Shown: positions 17,308 to 26,994 of the stretch, in pieces
How positions within the stretch are numbered: position 1 is the first letter of the stretch
Layout of the letters: every line of letters begins with the position of its first letter
Assembly (NCBI GenBank): GCA_903897805.1
Contig: CAIUCV010000008.1
Coordinates: 1 to 50,099 of the forward strand
Reading direction: 5' to 3'
Length of the DNA stretch: 50,099 nucleotides
From: Candidatus Yanofskyibacteriota bacterium
Lineage (GTDB): Bacteria; Patescibacteriota; Minisyncoccia; 2-02-FULL-40-12; IGHO2-01-FULL-4-A
Made by a program: the position numbers and the translations under genes
Notes under the pieces: generated by a model
What the model was told of the DNA's origin: nothing
What the model saw: the letters and a program-made list of their open reading frames with translations, nothing else
Database searches by the model: none

Positions 17308-17565
17308 ATGTTAAGGGCACTGCCTTCGGGGATTGAGCAGCCAAAAGATCTTTTAAAATATGAAGCGCGTTTATCCGCAGACGACCGAGAAAAAAGCACC
17401 AATAGAATAATCTATGACTTACAAAACGTTGGCTTCAAGGTCTGTTTTACGCGCATTGAAGGAATGGGATTCAGGCCAGAATTAGTGCTAGGGACTGTGA
17501 TATATTCGGGTTTCGAAGAAATTAATGAAGTTATAAGAAGCGTCAGAGAAAATAAGTGGGTCTAA
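17308..17565 (+). CDS. Small hypothetical protein (85 aa)
   Basis: SD AAGGAGG just upstream; hairpin terminator downstream. Confidence 0.65.
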   Translation: MLRALPSGIEQPKDLLKYEARLSADDREKSTNRIIYDLQNVGFKVCFTRIEGMGFRPELVLGTVIYSGFEEINEVIRSVRENKWV

Positions 17566-17585
17566 AAGCCATTTATCCGTTCAAT

Positions 17586-17607
17586 AACCGCCGAGTTGGC
17601 GGTTTTA
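17586..17607 (+). terminator. Terminator of the 85-aa gene
   Basis: AACCGCC GAGTT GGCGGTT TTA. Confidence 0.75.
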
Positions 17608-17632
17608 TGTTTAAAGGGGCGATGAGTCAGGC

Positions 17633-18637
17633 TTAACGGTTAGGAAACAGCTCTGCGGCCCGTTCCCAAAACTCCGGGTGATTTTGTTTAGTTTTCATAT
17701 AATACCACCACTCGGCGCCCCAAAGATAAAAAGTGTCAAAGCCGGTCTTGCTTGAAAAATTGATCATCTCGTTAAATTTGTCCAGCCCCATCCGTTCCAG
17801 CTGGACATTGATCAGCGTATCTACGATCGGCTGCAAAAGCCACGGTTCGGCCGGAAGCTCAATTACTAAAGACGGCTTTTTGCCGAATAGGGTTCCGATA
17901 ATATTTTGTTTAATCCTGTAAAAAGCCGGAATAAGAGGATATCTGATCGGCTGGCTTATGTCACCTTGCTTGAAGTAAACATACAGATACATAGTCGTCC
18001 CAAAAACATCCCCGTTTTTATACGCCTTGTACCAAAGCCCCCATTCGCCGCTGTCGCTTAGTAGAACTGGCCGAGCTGGGTCAAGCTTACGCACCAATGT
18101 AATTTCTTCCTTTAAAAAATTCTCATCAAGAGACCCGCAATCGGAACGACTAAAAGCAGCAAAGTACGGCTCATTTTCCACCTGCCAGTATTTTATATTG
18201 TCAAAACCTTTATAGCGATTAACTACGGCCTCAATGTACTGCAGCAATTTTTGATTGCGCGCTTCGGAGTCTAATTTCTGGGCCCAGTCGGGTATATGGC
18301 ATTCCGGCCAGCCGGGCAGGCGGCGGCCGACGGCCAAAATTACCGAAGCGCCGCGTTTTTGCGCTTCCCGAATCTGAAAATCAAGTTCCGAAAAATTAAA
18401 TTCCCCGTCCACCGGCTCGGTATTCGGCCAATGAGCCGACAATCGGAAATTGCGAACCTTCAAGTCATCAAGTAGGGCCAGATAAACTTTCTTCCAGTCC
18501 AATTTCAGCTCATCGGAATGGAACTTGCTGAAAGAAACGCCGTAAGTGAACTCCGCCGGCACTTTTCTGAACGAGAACAAAAATAAAACCAAAAAAATCA
18601 CTCCGATAACAATGAAAAAATTATATCTTCTTTTCAT
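17633..18637 (-). CDS. Membrane-anchored glycoside hydrolase-like protein (GH5/cellulase-like TIM barrel)
   Basis: FRLSAHWPNTEP, IKYWQVENEPYF (catalytic NE motif), FDTFYLWGAEWWYY. Confidence 0.65.
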   Translation of the reverse strand: MKRRYNFFIVIGVIFLVLFLFSFRKVPAEFTYGVSFSKFHSDELKLDWKKVYLALLDDLKVRNFRLSAHWPNTEPVDGEFNFSELDFQIREAQKRGASVILAVGRRLPGWPECHIPDWAQKLDSEARNQKLLQYIEAVVNRYKGFDNIKYWQVENEPYFAAFSRSDCGSLDENFLKEEITLVRKLDPARPVLLSDSGEWGLWYKAYKNGDVFGTTMYLYVYFKQGDISQPIRYPLIPAFYRIKQNIIGTLFGKKPSLVIELPAEPWLLQPIVDTLINVQLERMGLDKFNEMINFSSKTGFDTFYLWGAEWWYYMKTKQNHPEFWERAAELFPNR

Positions 18638-18644
18638 ATATAAG

Positions 18645-19532
18645 TTATTTTACAAAAAGAAGGACCAACCCCGCTATTATCACTGCCGTAGCCACTGATT
18701 TTTCTAGTATCTCTTTTACCCCCGTTGCTTCGCGGAAATATTCGGGGAATTTTCTACTGAAAATCAGGGCCAGAAAAAGCAAAAAAACAAACTGGGTGCC
18801 ACCGAGTGCATTCACCATTGAAACATTACCCAGCTTTATTGAATAGATAATCAAAAAGTAGGCAAATCCCGCCAGGGTCTTATTCAAAACTACGACCGTT
18901 TTAATCCCGGCTGATGACTGTTTTAAATTTTCACGAATATCTCTCCTGTTGGATGGCACGAACAGAAGAAGCAGGACACCGGTTACACTTCCTAACTCCG
19001 CCCAAAAAAGACCATTCCAAAATGAAGTTTGGCTGAAAATTTCTTTCAAGAAAATTGACGAAAGCGCAGACAAACAACCGGCTAAGCAAACATAAAACAA
19101 AGATTTCCAGGTAAAACGGAAATATGACATGACCAGCGTGCCGATAACCAATAAAGCAAAACCAGCCAAGAAATTTCCAGTTAATCCTCCTAGCAAAAAA
19201 AGGGGGGCCAATCCAAACACTGCGATGGCCGAAATGGCGGCAAATACGGGAGATACATCCGAGGCCTCCGAAATCTTAAGGGCCCGGTAAAGAAAAAGCA
19301 GGGAAAAAGTCAAAGCAACCCCGAAGAAAAGCGAGAACTCGAGCAATTTCGGCGTCGGACTTAAGACAACACCAAAAGGCAGAAGCCCGATTACGATAAG
19401 CAGTAAAATATTGTTATAAAAAGTATAAACAGCTGGTTTGTTTATCGCCGGCGTTGAAACCATAAATCTGTCGATCAGGGTGACAACCGCAAAAATCGCT
19501 TGGGCAAAGATTGTTATAATTATCCAGGACAC
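18645..19532 (-). CDS. EamA/DMT-type membrane transporter
   Basis: ~10 TM segments, DMT-like repeat organisation. Confidence 0.65.
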   Translation of the reverse strand: MSWIIITIFAQAIFAVVTLIDRFMVSTPAINKPAVYTFYNNILLLIVIGLLPFGVVLSPTPKLLEFSLFFGVALTFSLLFLYRALKISEASDVSPVFAAISAIAVFGLAPLFLLGGLTGNFLAGFALLVIGTLVMSYFRFTWKSLFYVCLAGCLSALSSIFLKEIFSQTSFWNGLFWAELGSVTGVLLLLFVPSNRRDIRENLKQSSAGIKTVVVLNKTLAGFAYFLIIYSIKLGNVSMVNALGGTQFVFLLFLALIFSRKFPEYFREATGVKEILEKSVATAVIIAGLVLLFVK

Positions 19533-19546
19533 GGATGTTTAATCGT

Positions 19547-20755
19547 TTAAGAATTGGTTTCGCAGATTTTTTTGTATTCGTACGCTGACGGCCTGATTCT
19601 GCGCTCCATCGTTTTGAAATCAACCTCAACCAAACCGAATCTTGGCCTAAATCCGTCTGGCAATCCAAAATTACTCGAAGGCAAGGAAGACCAGGGCCAT
19701 TCAAAATTATCTAAAAGGGACCAGTGAAAATAGCCCCTCACGTCTATTTTATCATCAATCGCACGTTTTATCCAATAGAGATGGTCTTTTATAAATTTGG
19801 CGCGCTTCATGTCTTTGGCATCGGCAATCCCGTTTTCAGTGATATAGACCGGTTTGTGATACCGCTTCAGTTCCATCAGGACATTATAAATTCCTTTCGG
19901 ATAAATGTCCCAACCTAGATCTGACTTTTCATACTGTTTTTTATCGCCGAATTTCTTGTGAAAATAATAATTCAGTCCGATAAAGTCCTGACGCCCGTAG
20001 ATTTTTCGCAAAAATCTGTGGTTTTGGAACCAAATCAAGAATTTTGCCAGAAGATAATTAAAAGGATTGGCGCTGGATTCAAAACTTATATTGTCCGTAG
20101 TAATACCAATTTGGAAAGCGGGGTTGACGGCCTTAATTTTTACGTATGCTGCATTGTGCGACGTTATCATATTCTTTACAACCCCAAGATAACGAAAAAG
20201 GGATAACGGGTAATACCATTTTTTAAGCGGTAGCCAATTACCGTCCAAGTAGCCCATGTTGGCGAAAACCATCGGTTCATTTATGGTTATCCAAAACTTA
20301 GGTATCCCGCTCCCCTGTCCGAGATTTTTGACGACGTACTCGCAATAGCGGGAAAAATAAAAAGGCGCTTTTTTGCTTTCAAAACCACCCTTCCTTACAA
20401 ACCAAATCGGTAAGGTAAAGTGCCAGAGTGTTACAAATGGCTCAATCCCCCGCTCCCGCAGGGCCCTCAATACCTTCCGGTAATGTTCAATCTCGGCCTC
20501 ATCAAATTTCCCTTCCTCCGGCTCAACCCGCGCCCATTCAATAGAAAAACGGTGGGCGTTTTGGCTCAGCGATTTAATAATGTCAAAATCCTTTTCGTAA
20601 AGGTTGTAGTGGTCGCAGGCACGGCCAGCCGGCGGTACTTTACCCTGCCTTGCCGCTTCGGCCCAGTCGTTGTTTTCGACCTCGCCTTCCACTTGATATG
20701 CGGAGGTAGCACTGCCCCAATAAAAACCTGCTGGAAATTTAAATTCTTGATCCAT
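19547..20755 (-). CDS. Glycoside hydrolase family 1 (beta-glucosidase-like)
   Basis: FYWGSATSAYQVEG, HRFSIEWARVEPEEG, TINEPMVF, YITENGIAD, HWSLLDNFEW; start set at MDQEFKF. Confidence 0.93.
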   Translation of the reverse strand: MDQEFKFPAGFYWGSATSAYQVEGEVENNDWAEAARQGKVPPAGRACDHYNLYEKDFDIIKSLSQNAHRFSIEWARVEPEEGKFDEAEIEHYRKVLRALRERGIEPFVTLWHFTLPIWFVRKGGFESKKAPFYFSRYCEYVVKNLGQGSGIPKFWITINEPMVFANMGYLDGNWLPLKKWYYPLSLFRYLGVVKNMITSHNAAYVKIKAVNPAFQIGITTDNISFESSANPFNYLLAKFLIWFQNHRFLRKIYGRQDFIGLNYYFHKKFGDKKQYEKSDLGWDIYPKGIYNVLMELKRYHKPVYITENGIADAKDMKRAKFIKDHLYWIKRAIDDKIDVRGYFHWSLLDNFEWPWSSLPSSNFGLPDGFRPRFGLVEVDFKTMERRIRPSAYEYKKICETNS

Positions 20756-20806
20756 CAATTTAATTATACCAGCTTTTGCTTGTGCGGCGAAATTAAAGCA
20801 GGGGGC

Positions 20807-20835
20807 TTGCATTTTCTTTTGTTTTGCCCTATAAT
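20807..20835 (+). promoter_or_regulatory. Sigma70-type promoter for the 20857 gene
   Basis: TTGCAT - 17 nt - TATAAT. Confidence 0.7.
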
Positions 20836-20856
20836 TAAATCTTAATGGAGACAATT

Positions 20857-21192
20857 ATGGAAAAAACCACAGAAAACTCGGAGGAAAGAAGGAAAGAGTG
20901 GCTCAAAAGAGGGCCATTGAGCGAAGAAGAAAAGGCGACCTTGAAGAGGTTGCGTCTAGAGCAGATGTCCGCAAGGGCGGAATTGCTAGAGGAGAAAAGG
21001 GATATTTTGCAAGTGTTACAGTTCAGGGAAGAACACTGTAAGGGCCTGACCGCCGAGGAAGATAGGGAATATCAAGAGTTGCTGCCGTTCTCCGGAGAGG
21101 CGACCGCCCGCAAGGCTGGTGAATGGACCCCTGAAGATGCCAAAAAACTGCAAAGGTTTTACCAACTAGCAGAAAAGAAAAGGGGTAAATAG
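20857..21192 (+). CDS. Small charged hypothetical protein
   Basis: GGAG 6-7 nt before ATG 20857; promoter upstream, terminator downstream. Confidence 0.65.
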   Translation: MEKTTENSEERRKEWLKRGPLSEEEKATLKRLRLEQMSARAELLEEKRDILQVLQFREEHCKGLTAEEDREYQELLPFSGEATARKAGEWTPEDAKKLQRFYQLAEKKRGK

Positions 21193-21212
21193 AAAAAATT
21201 CGCCGGAAAGAA

Positions 21213-21242
21213 AAACCACTCGAGGAGGGTGGTTTGTTTTTC
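21213..21242 (+). terminator. Terminator
   Basis: AAACCACTC GAGGA GGGTGGTTT GTTTTT. Confidence 0.8.
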
Positions 21243-21356
21243 TAACCTAACTTTATTAACCGGTATTTTTTGATATCGGCCGGATTGAATGAGGCGCGTT
21301 TATGTTATTGTTGTATAATAGTAAAAAGCGGCGTATTTTAAATTTACGGAGGACAA

Positions 21357-21950
21357 ATGAATATCTCAATCGCCAAAATATTGTCACTTTTGCTTGGCTA
21401 TCGCTACGTCCTACTCTTCCCTATTGTTGTTTTTGAGGGGCCAATAATTACGGTCATCGCCGGATTTTTCATCTCGCTCGGGTACTTCAACGGTCCCATA
21501 GCTTACGCTATTATCGCGGCTGCCGACCTGACCGGCGATGCGCTGCATTATTCTGTCGGCCGTTTGAGCCGATATAAATACGCTGCCAAAATTATCGGTT
21601 TTTTGGGCATCAATCAAGCGCGACTGGAAAGAGTTGAGCGTCATTTTGAGCAACATCCCAAAAAAACGCTGCTTCTTGGAAAAATGACCCACGGTATCGG
21701 AGGAATTCCGCTTGTGGCCGCCGGTATGGCGAGAATGCCCTTCCGCAAGTTCATATGGATTAATTTGCTTGCGACATTGCCCAAGTCGCTAGTACTCCTG
21801 CTAATCGGATATTTCTTCGGCCAATATGTTTATCAGATTAAAAAATACTTTGATATCGGCGCTATTTTGATGCTGATTTTGGCAATTTCGCTAGCGATTT
21901 TCTATTTCGTAGCCGTCAGATTGGCTAATAAATCTTCCCACGACGAATAG
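21357..21950 (+). CDS. DedA/SNARE-associated family membrane protein
   Basis: EGPIITVIAGFFISLGYFN, GDALHYSVGRLSRYK, GKMTHGIGGIPLVAAGMARMPFRKF. Confidence 0.8.
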   Translation: MNISIAKILSLLLGYRYVLLFPIVVFEGPIITVIAGFFISLGYFNGPIAYAIIAAADLTGDALHYSVGRLSRYKYAAKIIGFLGINQARLERVERHFEQHPKKTLLLGKMTHGIGGIPLVAAGMARMPFRKFIWINLLATLPKSLVLLLIGYFFGQYVYQIKKYFDIGAILMLILAISLAIFYFVAVRLANKSSHDE

Positions 21951-21951
21951 T

Positions 21952-22776
21952 ATGATAAATCTTGAAAAAAAGTTTATCACGACTGAGAATGGGAAGATTT
22001 TTTATTTTTCGCGCATTATATCCAAAGATCGGCCGACAGTCCTGCTTCTTCACGGCCTATCTTCAAATCACACGGCATGGTTTGAATTAATGGAAACCTT
22101 AGATAAAAACGGTATCAACAGTTTGGCGCCTGACTTACGCGGCCATGGCTTTTCGGATAAGACCAAGAAAAAAGAATTGTATAAATTCCCCGTATTTAAA
22201 AATGACGTTGAATTGATCGTCAAAAAAGAAGGGCTAGATGGCGTTCATTTGATCGGATACTCGTTCGGCGGCTATATCGGGATGGACTTTGCCGCAGCTA
22301 ATCCCCTGTCGGCTAAAAGTTTGATCTTGATCAGCGCCAATCATGTTAACCCGCTGAAATATACCCCGTTTTCGTTTTTGACCCCGGCTGCCCACGCTCT
22401 TCTTGATACTTTGGCCCTCCTGTTAATTTGGCAAAAAAGAGAACAGTATCACTATTTTGACCAAAGGGATCCTTATGGGTATTGGGAATCAACGCTCAAA
22501 GGACTGACGACAATGCCCCTCTCAATAAATTTTTGGATGCTGTCGGAAGTTTTACGGCTGAATTTAAAAAACTCTGTTGATAAAATAAAATGTCCGACTT
22601 TGATAATGCACGGGAAAAACGATCCGTTCGTCACCGAAGCTGAAGTCAACGACATGGCGGCGAAAATATCCGATTGCCGGGTTGTTCACTTGGAAGATTC
22701 CGGCCATTATTTGGCCTTGCATTACCAAGAAAAGATCGCCGAAGAAACATTAAAGTTCTTGCACCAAGTTTTATGA
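21952..22776 (+). CDS. Alpha/beta hydrolase
   Basis: LLLHGLSSNHTAW, LIGYSFGGYIGMDFA (GxSxGG), HGKNDPFV, DSGHY. Confidence 0.9.
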   Translation: MINLEKKFITTENGKIFYFSRIISKDRPTVLLLHGLSSNHTAWFELMETLDKNGINSLAPDLRGHGFSDKTKKKELYKFPVFKNDVELIVKKEGLDGVHLIGYSFGGYIGMDFAAANPLSAKSLILISANHVNPLKYTPFSFLTPAAHALLDTLALLLIWQKREQYHYFDQRDPYGYWESTLKGLTTMPLSINFWMLSEVLRLNLKNSVDKIKCPTLIMHGKNDPFVTEAEVNDMAAKISDCRVVHLEDSGHYLALHYQEKIAEETLKFLHQVL

Positions 22777-23942
22777 AAATTGCCATTTTTAGCGATACAT
22801 TTTCTCCTCAAATCAATGGCGTCGCCCGCGTGGCTCACCAATCAGCTGAAATCCTGGCCAAATTGGGGCATCAAGTCATGGTTCTGACGGCCGCGGCGAG
22901 AACCAATAAGGAAAAACTAACAAGTAACAACGGATTCAGCGTGGCATTTTGTCCGTCGTTACCCGTCGGAGTTTATCCCGGGGAAAGAGCCGCTCTGCCC
23001 TTTGGTTTTTCAGCATTCTCAAAAATTAAAAAATTCGGCCCGGAAATAATCCATAGCCATACGCCCTTTGCAATTGGCTGGGGATCGGTGTTCGCTTCAA
23101 AAATTTCAGGAATAAAACTTATCGGAACTCATCACACTTTTTACGACCATTATTTAAAGTATATCAAAATGGATTATAGGTGGGCAAAGTGGTTAACCTG
23201 GAAATATACGGTCAGATATTACAATTTTTGCGATTTGGTTATAAGTCCGTCAAAGTCCTTGGCCGATGAATTGGTTAATCGTGGTTTGTATAAACCTATA
23301 AGGATTATCGCCAACGCGATAGACACTAACTTCTTCAAGCCAGCATCCCCCGAAATCAAAAAGCGCCTAAAAAAGAAATTCGGAATCGCTGATTGTTCGC
23401 TCATATACATGGGACGCCTAAGTTACGAAAAGAACATCGACCAAGCATTAAGAGCATTCTCTTTAGCTGCCAAAGAGAACTCCCGAATTAGTTTTATGAT
23501 TGTCGGCGACGGTCCGGAAAAAATAAATCTGGAAAATTTTGCATCTGATCTTGGCATAAGAAATAAGGTCATTTTCACAGGGTTTCTGCGGGATGGCAAA
23601 TTGCTTGAAACGCTCCAGGCCAGCGACATTTTCATAACCGCCAGTAAAAGCGAAAATATGCCCCTCTCCGTTTTGGAAGCAATGGCCACGGGGTTGCCTA
23701 TTGTGGCGGTTGCGGAAAAAGGCATGCCCGAGATTGTAAAAAACGGTATTAACGGGTTTCTGGCTGGTGCGGACGATTGGAGAACAATGTCCGAACACAT
23801 CTTACAAATATGTTCTGATAAAAAATTAAGAGAAAAGTTCAGTTCCGCCTCCCACGTTTTAGCTGCAGACCATTCGCCCGCAAATATAGGCGGCCTGCTT
23901 GAGAAAACCTACCAAGAAGTGTTAAACGGAAAAATAACATGA
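22773..23942 (+). CDS. Glycosyltransferase family 4
   Basis: MKIAIFSDTFSPQINGVARV; YMGRLSYEKNIDQALRAF; SENMPLSVLEAMATGLPIVAV; start overlaps upstream stop (ATGA). Confidence 0.93.
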   Translation: MKIAIFSDTFSPQINGVARVAHQSAEILAKLGHQVMVLTAAARTNKEKLTSNNGFSVAFCPSLPVGVYPGERAALPFGFSAFSKIKKFGPEIIHSHTPFAIGWGSVFASKISGIKLIGTHHTFYDHYLKYIKMDYRWAKWLTWKYTVRYYNFCDLVISPSKSLADELVNRGLYKPIRIIANAIDTNFFKPASPEIKKRLKKKFGIADCSLIYMGRLSYEKNIDQALRAFSLAAKENSRISFMIVGDGPEKINLENFASDLGIRNKVIFTGFLRDGKLLETLQASDIFITASKSENMPLSVLEAMATGLPIVAVAEKGMPEIVKNGINGFLAGADDWRTMSEHILQICSDKKLREKFSSASHVLAADHSPANIGGLLEKTYQEVLNGKIT

Positions 23943-24946
23943 AAATTTGTCTTTATCTGGAATTTTATAATTTTCGGGGGGGAATTTTTTATAAAAAAAT
24001 AGGCACGGGCCTGCTCTCATCATATAGGAATCAAGAAGTTATGCTGAAAAGTTTAGGTATTGATTTTGTTGAAAGGTGGGATGATTCTTGCGATATCTTG
24101 CAAATAAACACGCCCTGGCTTAAATCAATCTGGCTCATAAAAAAGGCAAGAAACAGGGGTAAAAAAATAATCATCTGGGCCCATGTCACAGCCGAAGACA
24201 TAAAGGGAGTTTTTTGGTTTGGGTCTCTCGTCTCCCCTGTCTTAAAAAGATATCTGATTTTCGCCTACGGTTTGGCTGACTTGGTCTTCTGCCCCAGCGC
24301 CTATACCAAATCTTTGCTGATAGCTTACGGCCTTCCCGAAAAAAAATTAGTCGTCCAGTCAAACGGCGTTGACTTAAAAGATTTCTTTTCAGATGCCGAG
24401 GAAAGGGTTCGGGCCAGAGCCGCTTTTAAACTGCGGGGATTGGTCGTCGGCACTATAGGTCTGGCTATTCCCAGAAAAGGAATAGCCACTTTTTTGTCGT
24501 TAGCCCGCGATTTCCCGCAAATCCAGTTCATTTGGTTTGGCAAGATTTACAGTTCTCTGATGGCAAAACCGCTCCCAAAGAACCTGCCGCTCAATGTCGT
24601 ATTTACGGGTTTCGTGGAAAACATCAGAGCGGCTTTCAATTCTTTAGATATTTTTATTTTTCCGTCTCACGAGGAAAATCAAGGCATGGCAATACTGGAA
24701 GCGGCAGCGGCGGGCTTGCCAATACTTGTTCGCGACATTCCGGTTTATCAGGGCTGGCTTGTTCATGGCGAAAATTGCTTAAAAGCAAAAAACAACGAAG
24801 AATTTTCCGGTTATCTGAAAAAGTTATTAGAAGACGGGAATTTACAAAAGCGCTTGGGAGAAAACGCAAAAATTTTGGCTCAAAAAGAAAGTTTACCGGA
24901 AATAGCAAAAAAAACTCTGGCTATTTACCAGAATCTGCTAAAATAA
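23939..24946 (+). CDS. Glycosyltransferase family 4
   Basis: C-terminal FTGFVENIRAAFNSLDIFIFPSHEENQGMAILEAAAAGLPILVRD. Confidence 0.9.
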   Translation: MKICLYLEFYNFRGGIFYKKIGTGLLSSYRNQEVMLKSLGIDFVERWDDSCDILQINTPWLKSIWLIKKARNRGKKIIIWAHVTAEDIKGVFWFGSLVSPVLKRYLIFAYGLADLVFCPSAYTKSLLIAYGLPEKKLVVQSNGVDLKDFFSDAEERVRARAAFKLRGLVVGTIGLAIPRKGIATFLSLARDFPQIQFIWFGKIYSSLMAKPLPKNLPLNVVFTGFVENIRAAFNSLDIFIFPSHEENQGMAILEAAAAGLPILVRDIPVYQGWLVHGENCLKAKNNEEFSGYLKKLLEDGNLQKRLGENAKILAQKESLPEIAKKTLAIYQNLLK

Positions 24947-24976
24947 GCGAAGTGATAAAAAGTTCTTTGATATTAA

Positions 24977-25615
24977 TCAAGGCGCTCTCATCATCAAGTA
25001 ATCGCGATTAAATAACCATTTTGATATTTGGAAGACTCCAAACGTTATAAACACGGCCGAAAATACGTCAATTGAATAATGGAGGTGTCCTAAAAGAACC
25101 GCGGTTCCGCCAATCAGCGCGGAGAAGAGGAAGAAATATTTTAAATATTTTTCATTCCAGAAGATAAGGGTCAGTAGAAACGGCAATCCCGTGTGGGCGG
25201 AGAAAAACAAATCATCACCAGAGCTTATCCTGTGAAAAATATCCTCGCCTTGAATGTATAAAGCATTCGCGGGAGGAGCAACATGGGTCATAACCATAAA
25301 AAACGAACGTGTCAGGAAAAAAATGGATATGCTTTTCAGGGTAAACGGAATCCGGCGCGGTTCAATAAAAAGAATGATTCCTATAATGATTATGAACAAG
25401 AGCGCCCCCTCGGAATATATCAAATCAACGTTAACGATCGGCAGGTTATCAAGCAGAATGTCAGTGACAGAGTTGCTCGCGTGTATCACTGTATAAGAAT
25501 TCGCGTAGTAAGTTGCGAATAAACTGACGAAAAGCAAAACCAAACCCAGAAAGACGTCGAACAAAAACGCCTTCTGGGTCCAAAAAAACTTATGTTTTTT
25601 GATGATGTTTTTCAC
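24977..25615 (-). CDS. PAP2/sphingomyelin-synthase-like membrane phosphatase
   Basis: SGDDLFFSAHTGLPFLLTLIF and GHLHYSIDVFSAVFI motifs, 6 TM segments. Confidence 0.7.
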   Translation of the reverse strand: MKNIIKKHKFFWTQKAFLFDVFLGLVLLFVSLFATYYANSYTVIHASNSVTDILLDNLPIVNVDLIYSEGALLFIIIIGIILFIEPRRIPFTLKSISIFFLTRSFFMVMTHVAPPANALYIQGEDIFHRISSGDDLFFSAHTGLPFLLTLIFWNEKYLKYFFLFSALIGGTAVLLGHLHYSIDVFSAVFITFGVFQISKWLFNRDYLMMRAP

Positions 25616-25679
25616 TTTTTCACGGATATCTTAACTGAACTTCTTGCAATAAATCATCGCCCGTCTCGTAAAATATTAA

Positions 25680-26120
25680 TTATTGATTGCTGGTGCTTGC
25701 CGGGCTTGGACTCGGCATATTGGGCCTGATCTGAACCGATTGCGCCGTAATGCTTCCATCTTGGTTTGCTTGGCCGCTGACGGTAACCGACTCGCCGATC
25801 TGCAAATCACCTGCCGTTCCCTTCGCAAATTTATCAACTTCGGTGGTATTTGAATAAAATACAATTTTTGATCCGCCATCATTTAATTTGACGGTAACAC
25901 TGTTATTGTCTTTGGCGATAATCTCTCCGGTGGTAAAACCTCCGGACCCGTTTCCCCTCAATCCTCCCATATTGGCCGCGCCACTTCGCTGAAGATTTCC
26001 AAAATTCCCCTGCGCCGACCTCTGCGGAGTTTTGCTTTGGGCATATTTCGTCCCCCCGTAAAAACCGGCTCCTCCGAAAACTACCGCTATCGCAACTGCT
26101 ATAATTAATGATTTTTTCAT
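25680..26120 (-). CDS. DUF5666-like exported protein
   Basis: GGFTTGEIIAKDNNSVTVKLNDGGSKIVFYSNTTEVDK... IGESVTVSGQANQDGSITAQSVQIRP. Confidence 0.75.
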   Translation of the reverse strand: MKKSLIIAVAIAVVFGGAGFYGGTKYAQSKTPQRSAQGNFGNLQRSGAANMGGLRGNGSGGFTTGEIIAKDNNSVTVKLNDGGSKIVFYSNTTEVDKFAKGTAGDLQIGESVTVSGQANQDGSITAQSVQIRPNMPSPSPASTSNQ

Positions 26121-26239
26121 AAAGTTTTCAATTTACTAATTTTCAATTTTCAGTGAATGCTCCGATTTTCAATTTTCAAACCTGTTTGAAAATTTAGTCA
26201 TTGAAAATTCAATGAAAATTGAGAATTGAAAATTGTAAA
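26121..26239. repeat. Intergenic inverted array of ATTTTCA / TGAAAAT heptamers with central 10-bp hairpin
   Basis: AATTTTCAAA cctg TTTGAAAATT at 26171-26194 flanked by further ATTTTCA and TGAAAAT copies. Confidence 0.75.
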
Positions 26240-26986
26240 TTATACTTGTATTTTTGAAAATAAATATCCTCCGACAACAAGCAGGATGGCCACAATCACG
26301 CCCAATACAAGAAAGTCCATAGTAAGCCCGAAATGAACACCATTTGCCAAAGTTCCCCGAAGCCCGTCCACGCCGTAGGAAAGCGGATTAACGCTAGCAA
26401 CCGCAATCAACCCCTTCGGCAACCCCTGCAGAGGAAAGAGAGCACCGGAAAGGAAAAAAATCGGCATTACGAGAAAGTTCATGATAAGCTGGAATCCTTG
26501 CATATCCTCAAGCAGAGACGCGATGGTTGTCCCCAGTGCGGTGAAAAGGAGGGCGATAAGAACGGTGAAAAGAAACGCCATCGGCAAAAGCGCCATACTA
26601 ACCGGCCGAAAGCCTACAAGCAGCGAAAGCAATAATACGATAACGCCCTGCAAAGAAGCGACGGTCGCGCCGCCGAGAGTCCGGCCAATCATAATCTGAA
26701 GACGAGAAACGGGAGCAACAAGAGTTTCTTTCAAGAAACCAAATTGTCTGTCCCAGATAATCTCAATGCCGGAAAATAACGCGGTAAAAAGAATGCTCAT
26801 CGCAATAATACCAGGGGTTAGAAACTGAATGTAATTTCCCCCGCCGGCGCGCTGAAATATTGGGCCAAAACCAAATCCTAAAGCCAAAAGGAAAAGAAGA
26901 GGCTGGCCAAGCGAACCGATTATTCTCGTCTTGGACCGGAAATAACGTTTTAATTGTCTTAACCAAAGAATATAGATGGTGCTCAT
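26240..26986 (-). CDS. ABC-2 type transporter permease (DrrB-like)
   Basis: FLTPGIIAMSILFTALFSGIEIIWDRQFGFLKETLVAPVSR, C-terminal PLSYGVDGLRG. Confidence 0.88.
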   Translation of the reverse strand: MSTIYILWLRQLKRYFRSKTRIIGSLGQPLLFLLALGFGFGPIFQRAGGGNYIQFLTPGIIAMSILFTALFSGIEIIWDRQFGFLKETLVAPVSRLQIMIGRTLGGATVASLQGVIVLLLSLLVGFRPVSMALLPMAFLFTVLIALLFTALGTTIASLLEDMQGFQLIMNFLVMPIFFLSGALFPLQGLPKGLIAVASVNPLSYGVDGLRGTLANGVHFGLTMDFLVLGVIVAILLVVGGYLFSKIQV

Positions 26987-26994
26987 GATATTTA

